Of a DNA stretch of 18,566 nt, positions 1 through 6,492 are shown in pieces. Both the position numbers and the translations under genes were made by a program. Positions within the stretch are counted from its first letter, which is position 1; every line of letters starts with the position of its first letter. A model generated the notes under the pieces. The model made no database searches and had not been told where the DNA came from. It saw nothing but the letters and a program-made list of their open reading frames with translations. Source of the DNA: Thermoplasmata archaeon (lineage in GTDB: Archaea > Thermoplasmatota > Thermoplasmata > Lutacidiplasmatales > UBA184). The DNA is taken from contig JAKATE010000020.1 in the NCBI GenBank assembly GCA_021828085.1, positions 1 to 18,566 on the forward strand. The letters run 5' to 3'.

Positions 1-1727
1 TAGGAATAGTTGGTGGTACCAGGGACCGGGTAGTCCAGTTGATACCACCCGGTCTTGTTGGAGTAGGTGGAGATACAACCTCTGACGTTGCATAATGTGA
101 CCTTCGCGTGCGAGAGGTGAGAAGAGGTGCTGGTCCACCCGAGAGTGTAGCCTTGGAGTTGCCCACCGTCGAGGTCGACTTCCAGGCTAGTGTTGTGAGT
201 TCCCTGTTGCAGAACGGCTGGGTCTATGGTGCCATCGGTCCCGTATGTTCCATTGGATGTCCCTAGGGGGTTCGACCAGCTAGCACCGAGGGTTGAACCA
301 GAATAGTATGCCGCGGAGTTGGGAGCGGCGAACACATGCCAGCCCCCAGTTTGGCTCGAGTTCTCGACCAGCGTCTGTACCTCCGAGGAATCGTTGTAGT
401 ATTGGTTTAGCGAGACGAGGGCCCCCTGAAGTGCCGGCCCCCCGGGAAAGAGGTAAACGTTCCCCCCGAGAAGGACCGCAGGGGCTACAACGTAAACCAG
501 CGAAGGAGTTGCGAGAAGACGGCTCGGGGAAAAACCACACGAACAGTTTGTCCCGAATGACACCCCCAGGTTGTCCACCGCAGAAAATCCTATCGACCCG
601 AAAGATTGGTTTGCGAAATTGTTGGTATCAAGCGAATACTCTATGCTTGTAGCCTGACCAAAAGTGTTATTTGTGGCGGTCGGACAGTTAGTCGAGCAGT
701 AGCCGGTGCTGCCACCATCCACGCCCACATTCTGGCAAAGGAATGTACTGCCCTCGCTAGCGCAAGGAGAGTCGCTGATGATCTGATTGGGGCTACCAGT
801 GAAGGAGAGTACGTCTGCGACAACGGCGCCGACAGTGAACACGATCCCGACTTCCGGCCCTGCAAGTAACGATAGAATGTCCAAGGCGATGGCGAGCGAT
901 GTATAAGCCCCACACTGGTTGCAAGTGCCAGAACTGTTCGTCATTGAAGAGGTAGTGTTAACGGCCCTGTTATCATGATAATAGAATTGCAGCGGGTTGT
1001 TTCCAACAAGGTTTTCTCCAGTAACGTTCACTTGCAGGTCGTTCGGGGCCACGGTGTAGCCAGAGCCAGGCCCTAATCCATACAAGTAGCTCGTGTTGTG
1101 AAATTGCTGGGCAGTAGCTGCGGCAGAGAACCACAGAATACATAGAAGTTCACCATCCTCGTGGCGGCAAATGTTTTTCTTGTCAACTCCGTTGTAGGAA
1201 GTACTCGCTACGCGTACGAGTAAAGAATTGTTGTCGTGGTAGTCAAACCCGGGATAGGGGTAACCGGGTAGGACATATGAGTCGTTGGCTCCGCTGAACC
1301 AAGAAGTCGCGTTGGGCAGATTGGGAAGCTCATAATACCTATCCGGGCTTCCTGAGATTGCTCCTGTTGTTGTTGGATAGATGGTGTCGTTCCCCCGGTA
1401 TCCCAGCCAGTTGGAGTCTCGTTGGACGGGAGATGAAGCGGTGGAAATAAGTGAACGCACCAGTGCAGAACGGCTCAATCTGGGTGGAATGCTGGCACTG
1501 GGTCCTAAGACCTTGGTCGCAGGATTCGTGCTAGGCCTCACCGAAACGGTTCCGTTCCCAATGCCTTTCCGTCCCACCCCCCCCAAACCGCGCCCGGTGA
1601 GTTGCTGGCTTGCTGGCCCAGCTATGGCAAACGAGCTCACGACCAGAATCAGGCCGAGCGCCGGGGAAAGAATATGACGCGAAAGAGGAAGTAGAGTTTT
1701 ATCGTGCGTTCTATTGCGGTGAGTCAT
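1..1727 (-). CDS. Secreted Cys/Asn-rich surface protein with carboxypeptidase-regulatory-like repeats (partial, 3' end off window)
   Basis: Reading the minus strand from the ATG at 1727-1725 gives about 575 codons with no stop to the window edge. The start MTHRNRTHDK leads into a hydrophobic signal sequence (about residues 19-36, ending AIAGPA), so the protein is probably exported. The mature part is rich in Ser, Thr, Asn and Tyr, with many N-x-S/T sequons, and has Cys clusters (for example CNQC and NCSC) that suggest disulfides. A hydrophobic stretch lies near residues 276-310. Two segments, roughly residues 420-480 and 520-575, look like carboxypeptidase-regulatory-like beta-sandwich repeats; the second has the pattern AKVTLCN...NKTGWYQLDYP. 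A TATA-like box about 28 nt upstream suggests a leaderless transcript. Base and codon use are less GC-rich than in the right-hand genes, so recent acquisition or fast evolution is possible. The N-terminal half matches no family I recognise. A role in adhesion or the cell envelope is inference. Confidence 0.85.
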   Translation of the reverse strand, partial: MTHRNRTHDKTLLPLSRHILSPALGLILVVSSFAIAGPASQQLTGRGLGGVGRKGIGNGTVSVRPSTNPATKVLGPSASIPPRLSRSALVRSLISTASSPVQRDSNWLGYRGNDTIYPTTTGAISGSPDRYYELPNLPNATSWFSGANDSYVLPGYPYPGFDYHDNNSLLVRVASTSYNGVDKKNICRHEDGELLCILWFSAAATAQQFHNTSYLYGLGPGSGYTVAPNDLQVNVTGENLVGNNPLQFYYHDNRAVNTTSSMTNSSGTCNQCGAYTSLAIALDILSLLAGPEVGIVFTVGAVVADVLSFTGSPNQIISDSPCASEGSTFLCQNVGVDGGSTGYCSTNCPTATNNTFGQATSIEYSLDTNNFANQSFGSIGFSAVDNLGVSFGTNCSCGFSPSRLLATPSLVYVVAPAVLLGGNVYLFPGGPALQGALVSLNQYYNDSSEVQTLVENSSQTGGWHVFAAPNSAAYYSGSTLGASWSNPLGTSNGTYGTDGTIDPAVLQQGTHNTSLEVDLDGGQLQGYTLGWTSTSSHLSHAKVTLCNVRGCISTYSNKTGWYQLDYPVPGTTNYS

Positions 1728-1750
1728 TGAAGGGTATCAGCTCCCAGACG

Positions 1751-1759
1751 ACTATTAGG
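1751..1759 (-). promoter_or_regulatory. TATA-like box of the secreted-protein gene
   Basis: On the minus strand this reads CCTAATAGT, centred about 28 nt before the ATG at 1727. That is the distance expected for an archaeal box A driving a leaderless transcript. A second AT-rich stretch (GATATATC, 1797-1804) lies farther upstream and could be an alternative box with a short leader. Confidence 0.4.
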
Positions 1760-1831
1760 AACTTGGGCTCACCTCATGCAGCCGAGATGGAGGTGCGATA
1801 TATCAATCTATTGAAGGTAAGGGCCTTGTCC

Positions 1832-1879
1832 GGCCACGGTTGTCACCCCGATGAACGTCGGGGCTGATCCTTCGTGGCC
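1832..1879. repeat. Nested inverted repeat (two-part hairpin)
   Basis: The inner stem TCACCCCGA (1843-1851) can pair with TCGGGG plus TGA (1858-1867, one base bulged) around a 6-nt loop. An outer stem pairs GGCCACG (1832-1838) with CGTGGCC (1873-1879). It lies more than 100 bp upstream of the minus-strand secreted-protein gene. It could be a terminator-like structure or a remnant of a mobile element; the function is unknown. Confidence 0.4.
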
Positions 1880-2001
1880 AACGCCCACACCCCCAGGGGG
1901 ATAGCCTCCTCGAGACCCACGCTCTTCCCCCATTCTCCGAGCCTCTTCTCAAGGGACTGACGTGTACCCCTCCGGAATGCACGCCTTGGGAGAGGGGGGT
2001 G

Positions 2002-2021
2002 CGGGGGGAGATGGCCCCCCG
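2002..2021. terminator. Strong G/C hairpin just downstream of the IS3 orfB remnant
   Basis: CGGGGGG (2002-2008) pairs with CCCCCCG (2015-2021) around the loop AGATGG. It starts about 20 nt past the orfB stop on the minus strand, so it could act as a terminator or a barrier to read-through. There is no T-run after it, so the terminator label is tentative. Confidence 0.3.
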
Positions 2022-2041
2022 GTCCTCCGCTCTCTGTTCGG

Positions 2042-2874
2042 TCATGTTTGCTGTTCCTCATGTTTCTTCTGGGCGTATTCCTTGGGCGTCATGTAGCTCA
2101 ACGATGAGTGCGGACGGCACCTCGTTGTAGTCCGTGATCGAGGTGGCAATCGTGGTTCGGGTCTCCGGAAAGCTCTCCGCCTCCCTAAGCCGCAGGTAGT
2201 CGCCCTTCAGATGTCCGTGGAAGGACTCCTCAAGGCCGTTGTCCTCCGGCGTCTGCGGGCGGCTCATCTCCAAGTGGATCCCTAGCGTGCGCACACCGTC
2301 AGGAACAGACGGCTGTTGAACTGGGACCCGGCGTCCGTCTTCAGGATCGGGTCGGTCGCCTCTCCGGTCGTCGGGAACCGGGCCCACAGCGCCCTCTCTA
2401 CCACGGAGAGGGCGTCGGCGGCCGCGCAGATCGGGAAGAACTCCCAGGCCACGACCTCCCGGGTGCAGGCGTCCACCACCGCCATGAGGTGGCACAGGCC
2501 CCGGTCCGTGGTGAGGACGTCGGTCAGGTCCGTGGACCACTTCGGGATCGGGAGCTCCGCGCTCAGGTTCCCTGTGGAAGGGAGACGGCGCCGAGGGTGG
2601 TCGGCAGGTCGAAGCAGCCCCTCCGCCTTCATCAGCCGGTGGATGCGCTTGCTGTTCACGGTCCGCCCGATCGCCGCAGCATGGCCCAGACCCGTCGATA
2701 GCCGAAGGTGGGGCGGGTGAGGGCAACCTCTCGGATGGCCTGACGGACCTGGGGCTCGTCGGCGCGCGGGCGTAGCACCTTCTCGGGGGTTGGCGCGAGG
2801 TACATCGCTCGACGGGAGAGCCCGGTGAAGGCCGCCGCTCTCGCCGTGGGGATTCCCCGCTCTCCCATCTTCAT
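2042..2874 (-). pseudogene. IS3-family orfB transposase (rve/DDE integrase), three frameshifts
   Basis: Four pieces in shifting minus-strand frames join into one IS3-type OrfB. It begins MKMGERGIPTARAAAFTGLS, followed by the HTH_21-like region PTFGYRRVWAMLRR. The frame breaks near 2665-2670, and the catalytic core resumes with WSTDLTD (first Asp near 2528-2530) and LKTDAGSQFNS (second Asp near 2333-2335). It breaks again near 2282-2292 and resumes with LGIHLEMSR and DNGLEESFHGHLK (catalytic Glu near 2226-2228). It breaks a third time near 2111-2122, after which the typical IS3 tail RPHSSLSYMTPKEYAQKKH ends at the TGA 2042-2044. All catalytic residues are still present, but no single frame encodes the protein, so it is inactive unless the sequence has errors. 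No orfA is visible; the neighbouring insertion sequence begins about 30 bp upstream of the orfB start, where orfA would overlap. Confidence 0.88.
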
Positions 2875-2903
2875 GGCAATCCCCCGCCGTCGTCGGTGTA
2901 GGG

Positions 2904-2927
2904 GGCTATTGCGGCAATCAGTGGTTG
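2904..2927 (+). repeat. Left terminal inverted repeat of the insertion sequence
   Basis: Exact reverse complement of 4888-4911. It contains the internal palindrome ATTGC-G-GCAAT (2908-2918), a plausible transposase-binding core. Confidence 0.93.
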
Positions 2928-2998
2928 ACCTCGCCCTGTAGTGCCCACTGAGGTTGTGGTCCTCTATCGGGGAAAGGTCAATCTGCGTTGTGCCTATT

Positions 2999-3334
2999 AT
3001 GGGCACAACTACCATGTCGTATCTCCGCTCGAAGAAACGTCGCCTCAAGGACGGGAAGACCCAGGAGTACTGGTACCGGGTCGAGGGAATACGAGAGGGA
3101 GGAAAAGTCCGGCAGAAGGTCGTCGAGTACCTCGGCACCAACCCTCAGGCCCGCACCATCCCGCTCGACCCGGCGCTGACGGCCCGCGTGGCGCTCGCTC
3201 TGATCGAGGGCCAACCCACCGCCGCCCTGGCCGCGGAGAGGCTGCGCGCCCTCGGACTCGATCTACCGGGACGTCCTCGACAGTTCTCTCTCACCTACAC
3301 CCCCCCCCCTTCGACGCTACACTCTGCGTGCTGA
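2999..3334 (+). CDS. Insertion-sequence first cistron: N-terminal transposase-like domain
   Basis: From the ATG at 2999 this encodes about 111 residues; ATG 3014 and TTG 2954 are alternative starts. The segment SYLRSKKRRLKDGK followed by YWYRVEGIREGGKVRQKVV and EYLG matches the small basic beta-rich N-terminal region typical of IS1634/IS4-type transposases. It probably binds the terminal repeats; that is inference. The frame passes a run of ten C (3300-3309) and stops at TGA 3332-3334. The next codon is the ATG of the transposase core in the same frame. The cistron may therefore be half of one protein of about 632 residues split by a nonsense codon, or a natural first cistron with reinitiation at the adjacent ATG. 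Confidence 0.72.
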   Translation: MGTTTMSYLRSKKRRLKDGKTQEYWYRVEGIREGGKVRQKVVEYLGTNPQARTIPLDPALTARVALALIEGQPTAALAAERLRALGLDLPGRPRQFSLTYTPPPSTLHSAC

Positions 3335-4897
3335 ATGACCCGGGACCGCTCCTCCGGGAACCTCACCCGCACCGTCGTCGATGCGGACCGTCTCCTTCCC
3401 ATCACCGAGGTCTACCTTCACTGCCCTCGCCACGAGAGCCGTGTCTTCGTGCCGGACCCCATCACGCCGCCGAAGAGCATCTACACCTTCGATCTCCTCG
3501 CACTCGTAGGCCGACGGAGGTTCCTCGCCCACAAGCAGTTCTCCGAGATCCGGGAAGAGCTGGCGCAACGTGGGGTCCAGGTCCCTTCCCGGACGCTCCA
3601 GTGGCTCACCGACCGCTTCACGCTCTACACGGTGGCCGTCCACTTGGAGAGCCTCGCTCTCCTGGCGAGGAAGCTCCAGGAGCAGGGCGGGTACGTCCTG
3701 CTCATCGACGGCACGGGGAAGGCCGGGCGGATGGTCCTCCAGCTCACCGACGGTTGGGGTCGCGGCGTGCTCCTCTCCGCCACCGTACCCAACGAGAGCC
3801 ACGAGGCCTTGGTCCCGGTCCTCCGTCAACTGGACGCGCTCCTCGGACGACCCGTGGCGGCCGTCCGCGACATGAGCAAGGGGATCGACAAGGCCCTTCG
3901 GGCCGCTTGGCCCGGGCTCCTCATCCTGACGTGCCGCATGCACTTTCTCCGGGCCGAGGGAATCACCTTCTTCGACCGTCTCTACCCGCGGTTCCGTCCC
4001 ACCGTGAACCGACGCGGGGTGAAGACGCGTCTCTTCGCGCTGCGCAAGAAGCTCCGCAAGGCGACGGGGAAGAGCCGGGAGGCGCGGCAGAGCCTCGTGT
4101 GGGCCGAGGAGATCCTGGCCTTCAAGCGGTCCGGGAAAGGCCTTCCGTACCCCTTCTTCCTCGCCGAGGTCGAGTTCTATCGGCGATGCGAGAGGGTCTG
4201 GGGAGCGGTGAGGCGTGTCCTGTCGCGCCCCGGTCGTCGGGCGACCGGAGCTCCTTACCGGAAGCTGGAGGAGATGCTGGGGCGGCTCTTCCTCCCGAGG
4301 CCGGGTCAGCGCCAACTGGTGGAGAGCTGCGACAAGCTCGAGGAAAGGTGGGCCTGGTTCCAGCGGTTGAGGAGGGTGCTGCGGTTCCGCAATGGGCCCA
4401 TCCCGCTGAGCACCGAGCGGCGGTTGTCGGAGAAGGCGCTGGAGAAGGGCCGCCGGAAGCTCGACGGGTTCCTGGCGAAGGTGAAACAGGTCCCGCGGGC
4501 GGAGCGGACGCTCCGCCACGACCTGGAGAAGGTGGCGAAGGACCTGAGGGCGAGGCGGGAGGAGCTCTTCGCACCCAACGTGGTCGTCGAGGTGGGCGGT
4601 CGCCGGGTCGTTCGTCCGATCCCCCGGACGACCGCGTGGGCGGAGGGACAGTTCCGCAAGTTGCGGCGGCACGGCCGCCGCATCCGGGGGAACTCCGAGG
4701 TGGAGGCCCTGGCCCAGCGGGAAGGCCCCGGGTTGCTGCTGATGGAGAACCTGCGCGACACGAAGTACGTCCGCCTCGTCTACGGAACCCTCGCACGTCA
4801 GGGAGCGCGGTTCGCTCACGTCAAGGAAGAGACCATGGTCGCGGCAAGAACGCTCACAGGGCTATCCGCGGGATCACCGATAGCCGGCAACCACTGA
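3335..4897 (+). CDS. Insertion-sequence transposase core, IS256/MULE-like DDE with CxxH signature
   Basis: This 520-residue protein starts at the ATG that directly follows the TGA of the upstream cistron. Residues 121-127 (VLLIDGT) supply the likely first catalytic Asp, D125. AAVRDMSKGI supplies the second, D179, and is followed by AWPGLLILTCRMHF with C200 and H203. That CxxH after the second Asp is a signature of IS256 and MULE transposases with an RNase-H-like fold. Near the C-terminus, TTAWAEGQFRKLRRHGRRIR places a probable catalytic Glu at E437. The middle (residues 220-420) is a basic, helix-rich insertion, as in related families. The stop lies inside the right terminal repeat. All motifs are intact, so the element may still move if both cistrons are translated or joined. 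The residue assignments come from motif reading only. Confidence 0.85.
   Translation: MTRDRSSGNLTRTVVDADRLLPITEVYLHCPRHESRVFVPDPITPPKSIYTFDLLALVGRRRFLAHKQFSEIREELAQRGVQVPSRTLQWLTDRFTLYTVAVHLESLALLARKLQEQGGYVLLIDGTGKAGRMVLQLTDGWGRGVLLSATVPNESHEALVPVLRQLDALLGRPVAAVRDMSKGIDKALRAAWPGLLILTCRMHFLRAEGITFFDRLYPRFRPTVNRRGVKTRLFALRKKLRKATGKSREARQSLVWAEEILAFKRSGKGLPYPFFLAEVEFYRRCERVWGAVRRVLSRPGRRATGAPYRKLEEMLGRLFLPRPGQRQLVESCDKLEERWAWFQRLRRVLRFRNGPIPLSTERRLSEKALEKGRRKLDGFLAKVKQVPRAERTLRHDLEKVAKDLRARREELFAPNVVVEVGGRRVVRPIPRTTAWAEGQFRKLRRHGRRIRGNSEVEALAQREGPGLLLMENLRDTKYVRLVYGTLARQGARFAHVKEETMVAARTLTGLSAGSPIAGNH
4860..4885. repeat. Subterminal hairpin of the insertion sequence
   Basis: GGCTATC (4860-4866) and GATAGCC (4879-4885) form a 7-bp stem with a 12-nt loop, two bases inside the right terminal repeat. 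The stem shares GGCTAT with the outer edge of the terminal repeat, which suggests an accessory transposase-binding copy. Confidence 0.5.
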
Positions 4898-4911
4898 TTG
4901 CCGCAATAGCC
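4888..4911 (-). repeat. Right terminal inverted repeat of the insertion sequence
   Basis: Exact reverse complement of 2904-2927. It includes the TGA stop (4895-4897) of the transposase cistron, so the gene runs into the element's end. Confidence 0.93.
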
Positions 4912-5091
4912 GAGCTGGTGTCGTTGCTACAGACCCCCGTACCCTTGGGGCCGGGGCTCACGGCGTGGGCAGCATCTGTCGGGAGCCTCACCTCTCAGGC
5001 GGACTCGGAGGCCTGACGGTTATTGGATACCGTGGGCCAGGGTGGCGCCCTGGGTCGAAGGGTTGATGGAGGAGGCCGCGCTCCGTTCGGC

Positions 5092-5874
5092 GTGCCGAGG
5101 GGAGAACGCCGGTCGCGGACCGCAGGACTCCTCGTGCTCTCGCTCCTGGTGGCGGCCTCGGTCCTGCTCCCCTGGGGTTCTGCCGCGCAGGTCCCGGGAG
5201 CACCTCCCGGGACCCCGGCTCAACGGTCCTCCGCGACGTCCTATCCGTTGACCCTGTCGGTCAGCACGCTGGAACCCGTCGGGCCGCTTCCCGGTGTCGC
5301 GGTGACGCTCGACGGGGCGTACCAGGGGACGACCCCGTTGAACGGAACGCTCTTCCTCGGGGAGGTCAGCGGAGGCCCCCACTCGCTGCTCCTCCAGGCG
5401 AAGCACTACTTGGTGTACCGGGCGAGCTTCAATGTGACCGCCCCTCTCGCCGTCGACGCCCAGATGAACGCTACGGGAGGCTCCGGGGTCTTTACCGGGA
5501 GTTATTTCCCCGCGCAGGCCACCTTCCAGGTCGATCCCTATCCTCCCGTGACCCCGGACGGGACCACCCCGGGGGGTTCCACGTTCACCCTCCTGTTGCC
5601 CCCGGGGAGCTACAACTTCACCCTCTCCTACCACGGCGCGGTCACCTCGGGGGCCGTCTCCATCGTCAGCGGCCGGACGATCTGGGTCCATCTGACCGTC
5701 TCGAACACCACCTCCCCCGCGCCCGCCCCGGCGGACCCCTTCTCGAGCCCGTGGGTGCTCGGCGGCCTCGCCGCCGTCGGCGTCGCCGTCGGGCTGGGCG
5801 TGGCCCTCGTCGTGGTGGTGGTGCGCCGGCGGAGGACCCCCCGTGCGCCGGCCCCACCCCCACGACAAGCCTGA
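5092..5874 (+). CDS. Exported PEGA-like domain protein with C-terminal membrane anchor
   Basis: The protein has about 260 residues from GTG 5092. The start MPRGERRSRTAG is followed by a hydrophobic signal sequence (about residues 11-32). Residues 51-115 resemble a PEGA domain (GVAVTLDGAYQGTTPLNGTL, then GGPHSLLLQAKHY). A second beta-rich, sequon-containing segment follows (about 130-205), then a Pro/Ala spacer and one membrane helix (about 220-245) ending in a basic stop-transfer RRRR. It should sit outside the membrane with a short cytoplasmic tail. The frame is open back to TTG 5023 and GTG 5032, but GC at third codon positions is low there, so I prefer 5092. The XRE-CBS gene begins 27 nt downstream and may be co-transcribed. 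Function beyond surface anchoring is unknown. Confidence 0.82.
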   Translation: MPRGERRSRTAGLLVLSLLVAASVLLPWGSAAQVPGAPPGTPAQRSSATSYPLTLSVSTLEPVGPLPGVAVTLDGAYQGTTPLNGTLFLGEVSGGPHSLLLQAKHYLVYRASFNVTAPLAVDAQMNATGGSGVFTGSYFPAQATFQVDPYPPVTPDGTTPGGSTFTLLLPPGSYNFTLSYHGAVTSGAVSIVSGRTIWVHLTVSNTTSPAPAPADPFSSPWVLGGLAAVGVAVGLGVALVVVVVRRRRTPRAPAPPPRQA

Positions 5875-5901
5875 CGTAGCGGACCGACGTGGGGGGCGCC
5901 C

Positions 5902-6492
5902 GTGGATCCTCTCACCGACATCCGGCGTCGCCGCCAGGCCCTCGGGATCCCCGTGCGCGAGCTCGCGCGGGAGGTGGGGCGCTCCGTCGCCACCATCTCC
6001 CGGATCGAGCGCGGGAGGGTCCGTCCCTCCTACGAGCTCGCCCAGGCCATCTTCGGCTATCTCGAACGCCAGGAGGGGAAAGCGAGCCCGGATCTCAAAG
6101 GCAAGGATGTGATGAACCCCCAGGTGGTCTCGCTCGACGCCGAGAGCACCCTGGGCGCCGCCGCGACGCTGATGGAGCGCCGGGGCTTCTCGCAGTTCCC
6201 GGTCGTTGACCAGGGGCGCGTAACCGGGTCGCTCTCCGACGTGGCGCTCCTCCGGGCCCTCTCCGACCCTCGCCGGCGTCGTGACCGTGTGCGCACGGTC
6301 CAGGAGGCGGCCTACCCGCAGGTGGGGGAGGATTTCCCGGCGGACCTGCTCGCCGCGGTCCTCTCCCGTTACCCGGCGGTCCTCATCGTCGAGCGCGGGG
6401 AGATCCGGGGGATCGTCACGAAGATGGACCTCATCCGGGGGCTCCGGCTCACCGCGCTCCGCCGGCGCCCCGACCCGACGGCCCCGGTCTGA
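5902..6492 (+). CDS. XRE-family HTH regulator fused to tandem CBS domains
   Basis: This is a 196-residue cytoplasmic protein starting at GTG 5902. Residues 4-55 form a Cro/CI-type helix-turn-helix (REVGRSVATISRIERGRVRP is the recognition region). Two CBS motifs follow. The first is about 67-125 (DVMNPQVVSLDAESTL, then GFSQFPVVDQGRVTGSLSD). The second is about 131-183 (AVLIVERGEIRGIVTKMDLI). This XRE-CBS fusion is a recurrent archaeal architecture. CBS pairs usually bind adenosine nucleotides, so the protein probably couples nucleotide or energy status to DNA binding. Ligand and targets are not shown by the sequence. It lies 27 nt after the PEGA-like gene, with no TATA-like box of its own, which suggests an operon. 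Its 3' end overlaps the convergent peptidase gene by 44 nt. Confidence 0.9.
   Translation: MDPLTDIRRRRQALGIPVRELAREVGRSVATISRIERGRVRPSYELAQAIFGYLERQEGKASPDLKGKDVMNPQVVSLDAESTLGAAATLMERRGFSQFPVVDQGRVTGSLSDVALLRALSDPRRRRDRVRTVQEAAYPQVGEDFPADLLAAVLSRYPAVLIVERGEIRGIVTKMDLIRGLRLTALRRRPDPTAPV

Larger units (their letters stand above)
1728..2041. other. Non-coding gap with two GC-rich hairpins
   Basis: This stretch separates the secreted-protein gene from the decayed IS3 transposase gene. I find no credible coding sequence; the short open frames on the minus strand (within 1803-2061) are Arg/Gly/Pro-rich and show no domain. It holds the upstream promoter region of the secreted-protein gene and two hairpins, listed separately. 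The GC-poor composition of the left flank gives way to GC-rich sequence near 1820. Confidence 0.5.
2904..4911 (+). mobile_element. Complete insertion sequence with perfect 24-bp terminal inverted repeats
   Basis: The ends at 2904-2927 and 4888-4911 are exact reverse complements over 24 bp (outer end GGCTATTGCGGCAATCAG). They bracket two plus-strand cistrons with transposase features. The total length is 2008 bp. The second cistron's stop codon lies inside the right repeat. No target-site duplication is evident beyond one or two bases, so either the duplication is very short or one flank has been rearranged. The catalytic layout (D, D, CxxH, E) points to the IS256/MULE-like group of DDE transposases, while the small first cistron resembles the N-terminus of IS1634/IS4-type transposases. 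I cannot name the IS family with certainty. Confidence 0.9.

Noticed and set aside
293..913. Short frames on both strands in the first kilobase
   Set aside because: All overlap the long open frame of the secreted protein, which has a signal peptide and coherent repeats.
3332..3334. Selenocysteine or other recoding at the transposase TGA
   Set aside because: The next codon is ATG, no SECIS-like hairpin was noticed, and the protein family does not use selenocysteine. Mutation or reinitiation is simpler.
3317..4819. A 500-codon minus-strand frame opposite the transposase
   Set aside because: Antisense shadow; no recognisable motif.
2941..5016. A 691-codon open frame on the plus strand through the insertion sequence
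   Set aside because: It is an alternate frame of the transposase: Pro/Arg/Gly-rich with no motifs, while the other plus frame shows the DDE motifs.
5023..5091. TTG 5023 or GTG 5032 as start of the PEGA-like protein
   Set aside because: G/C at third positions is low in this stretch, and it would place a long n-region before the signal sequence.
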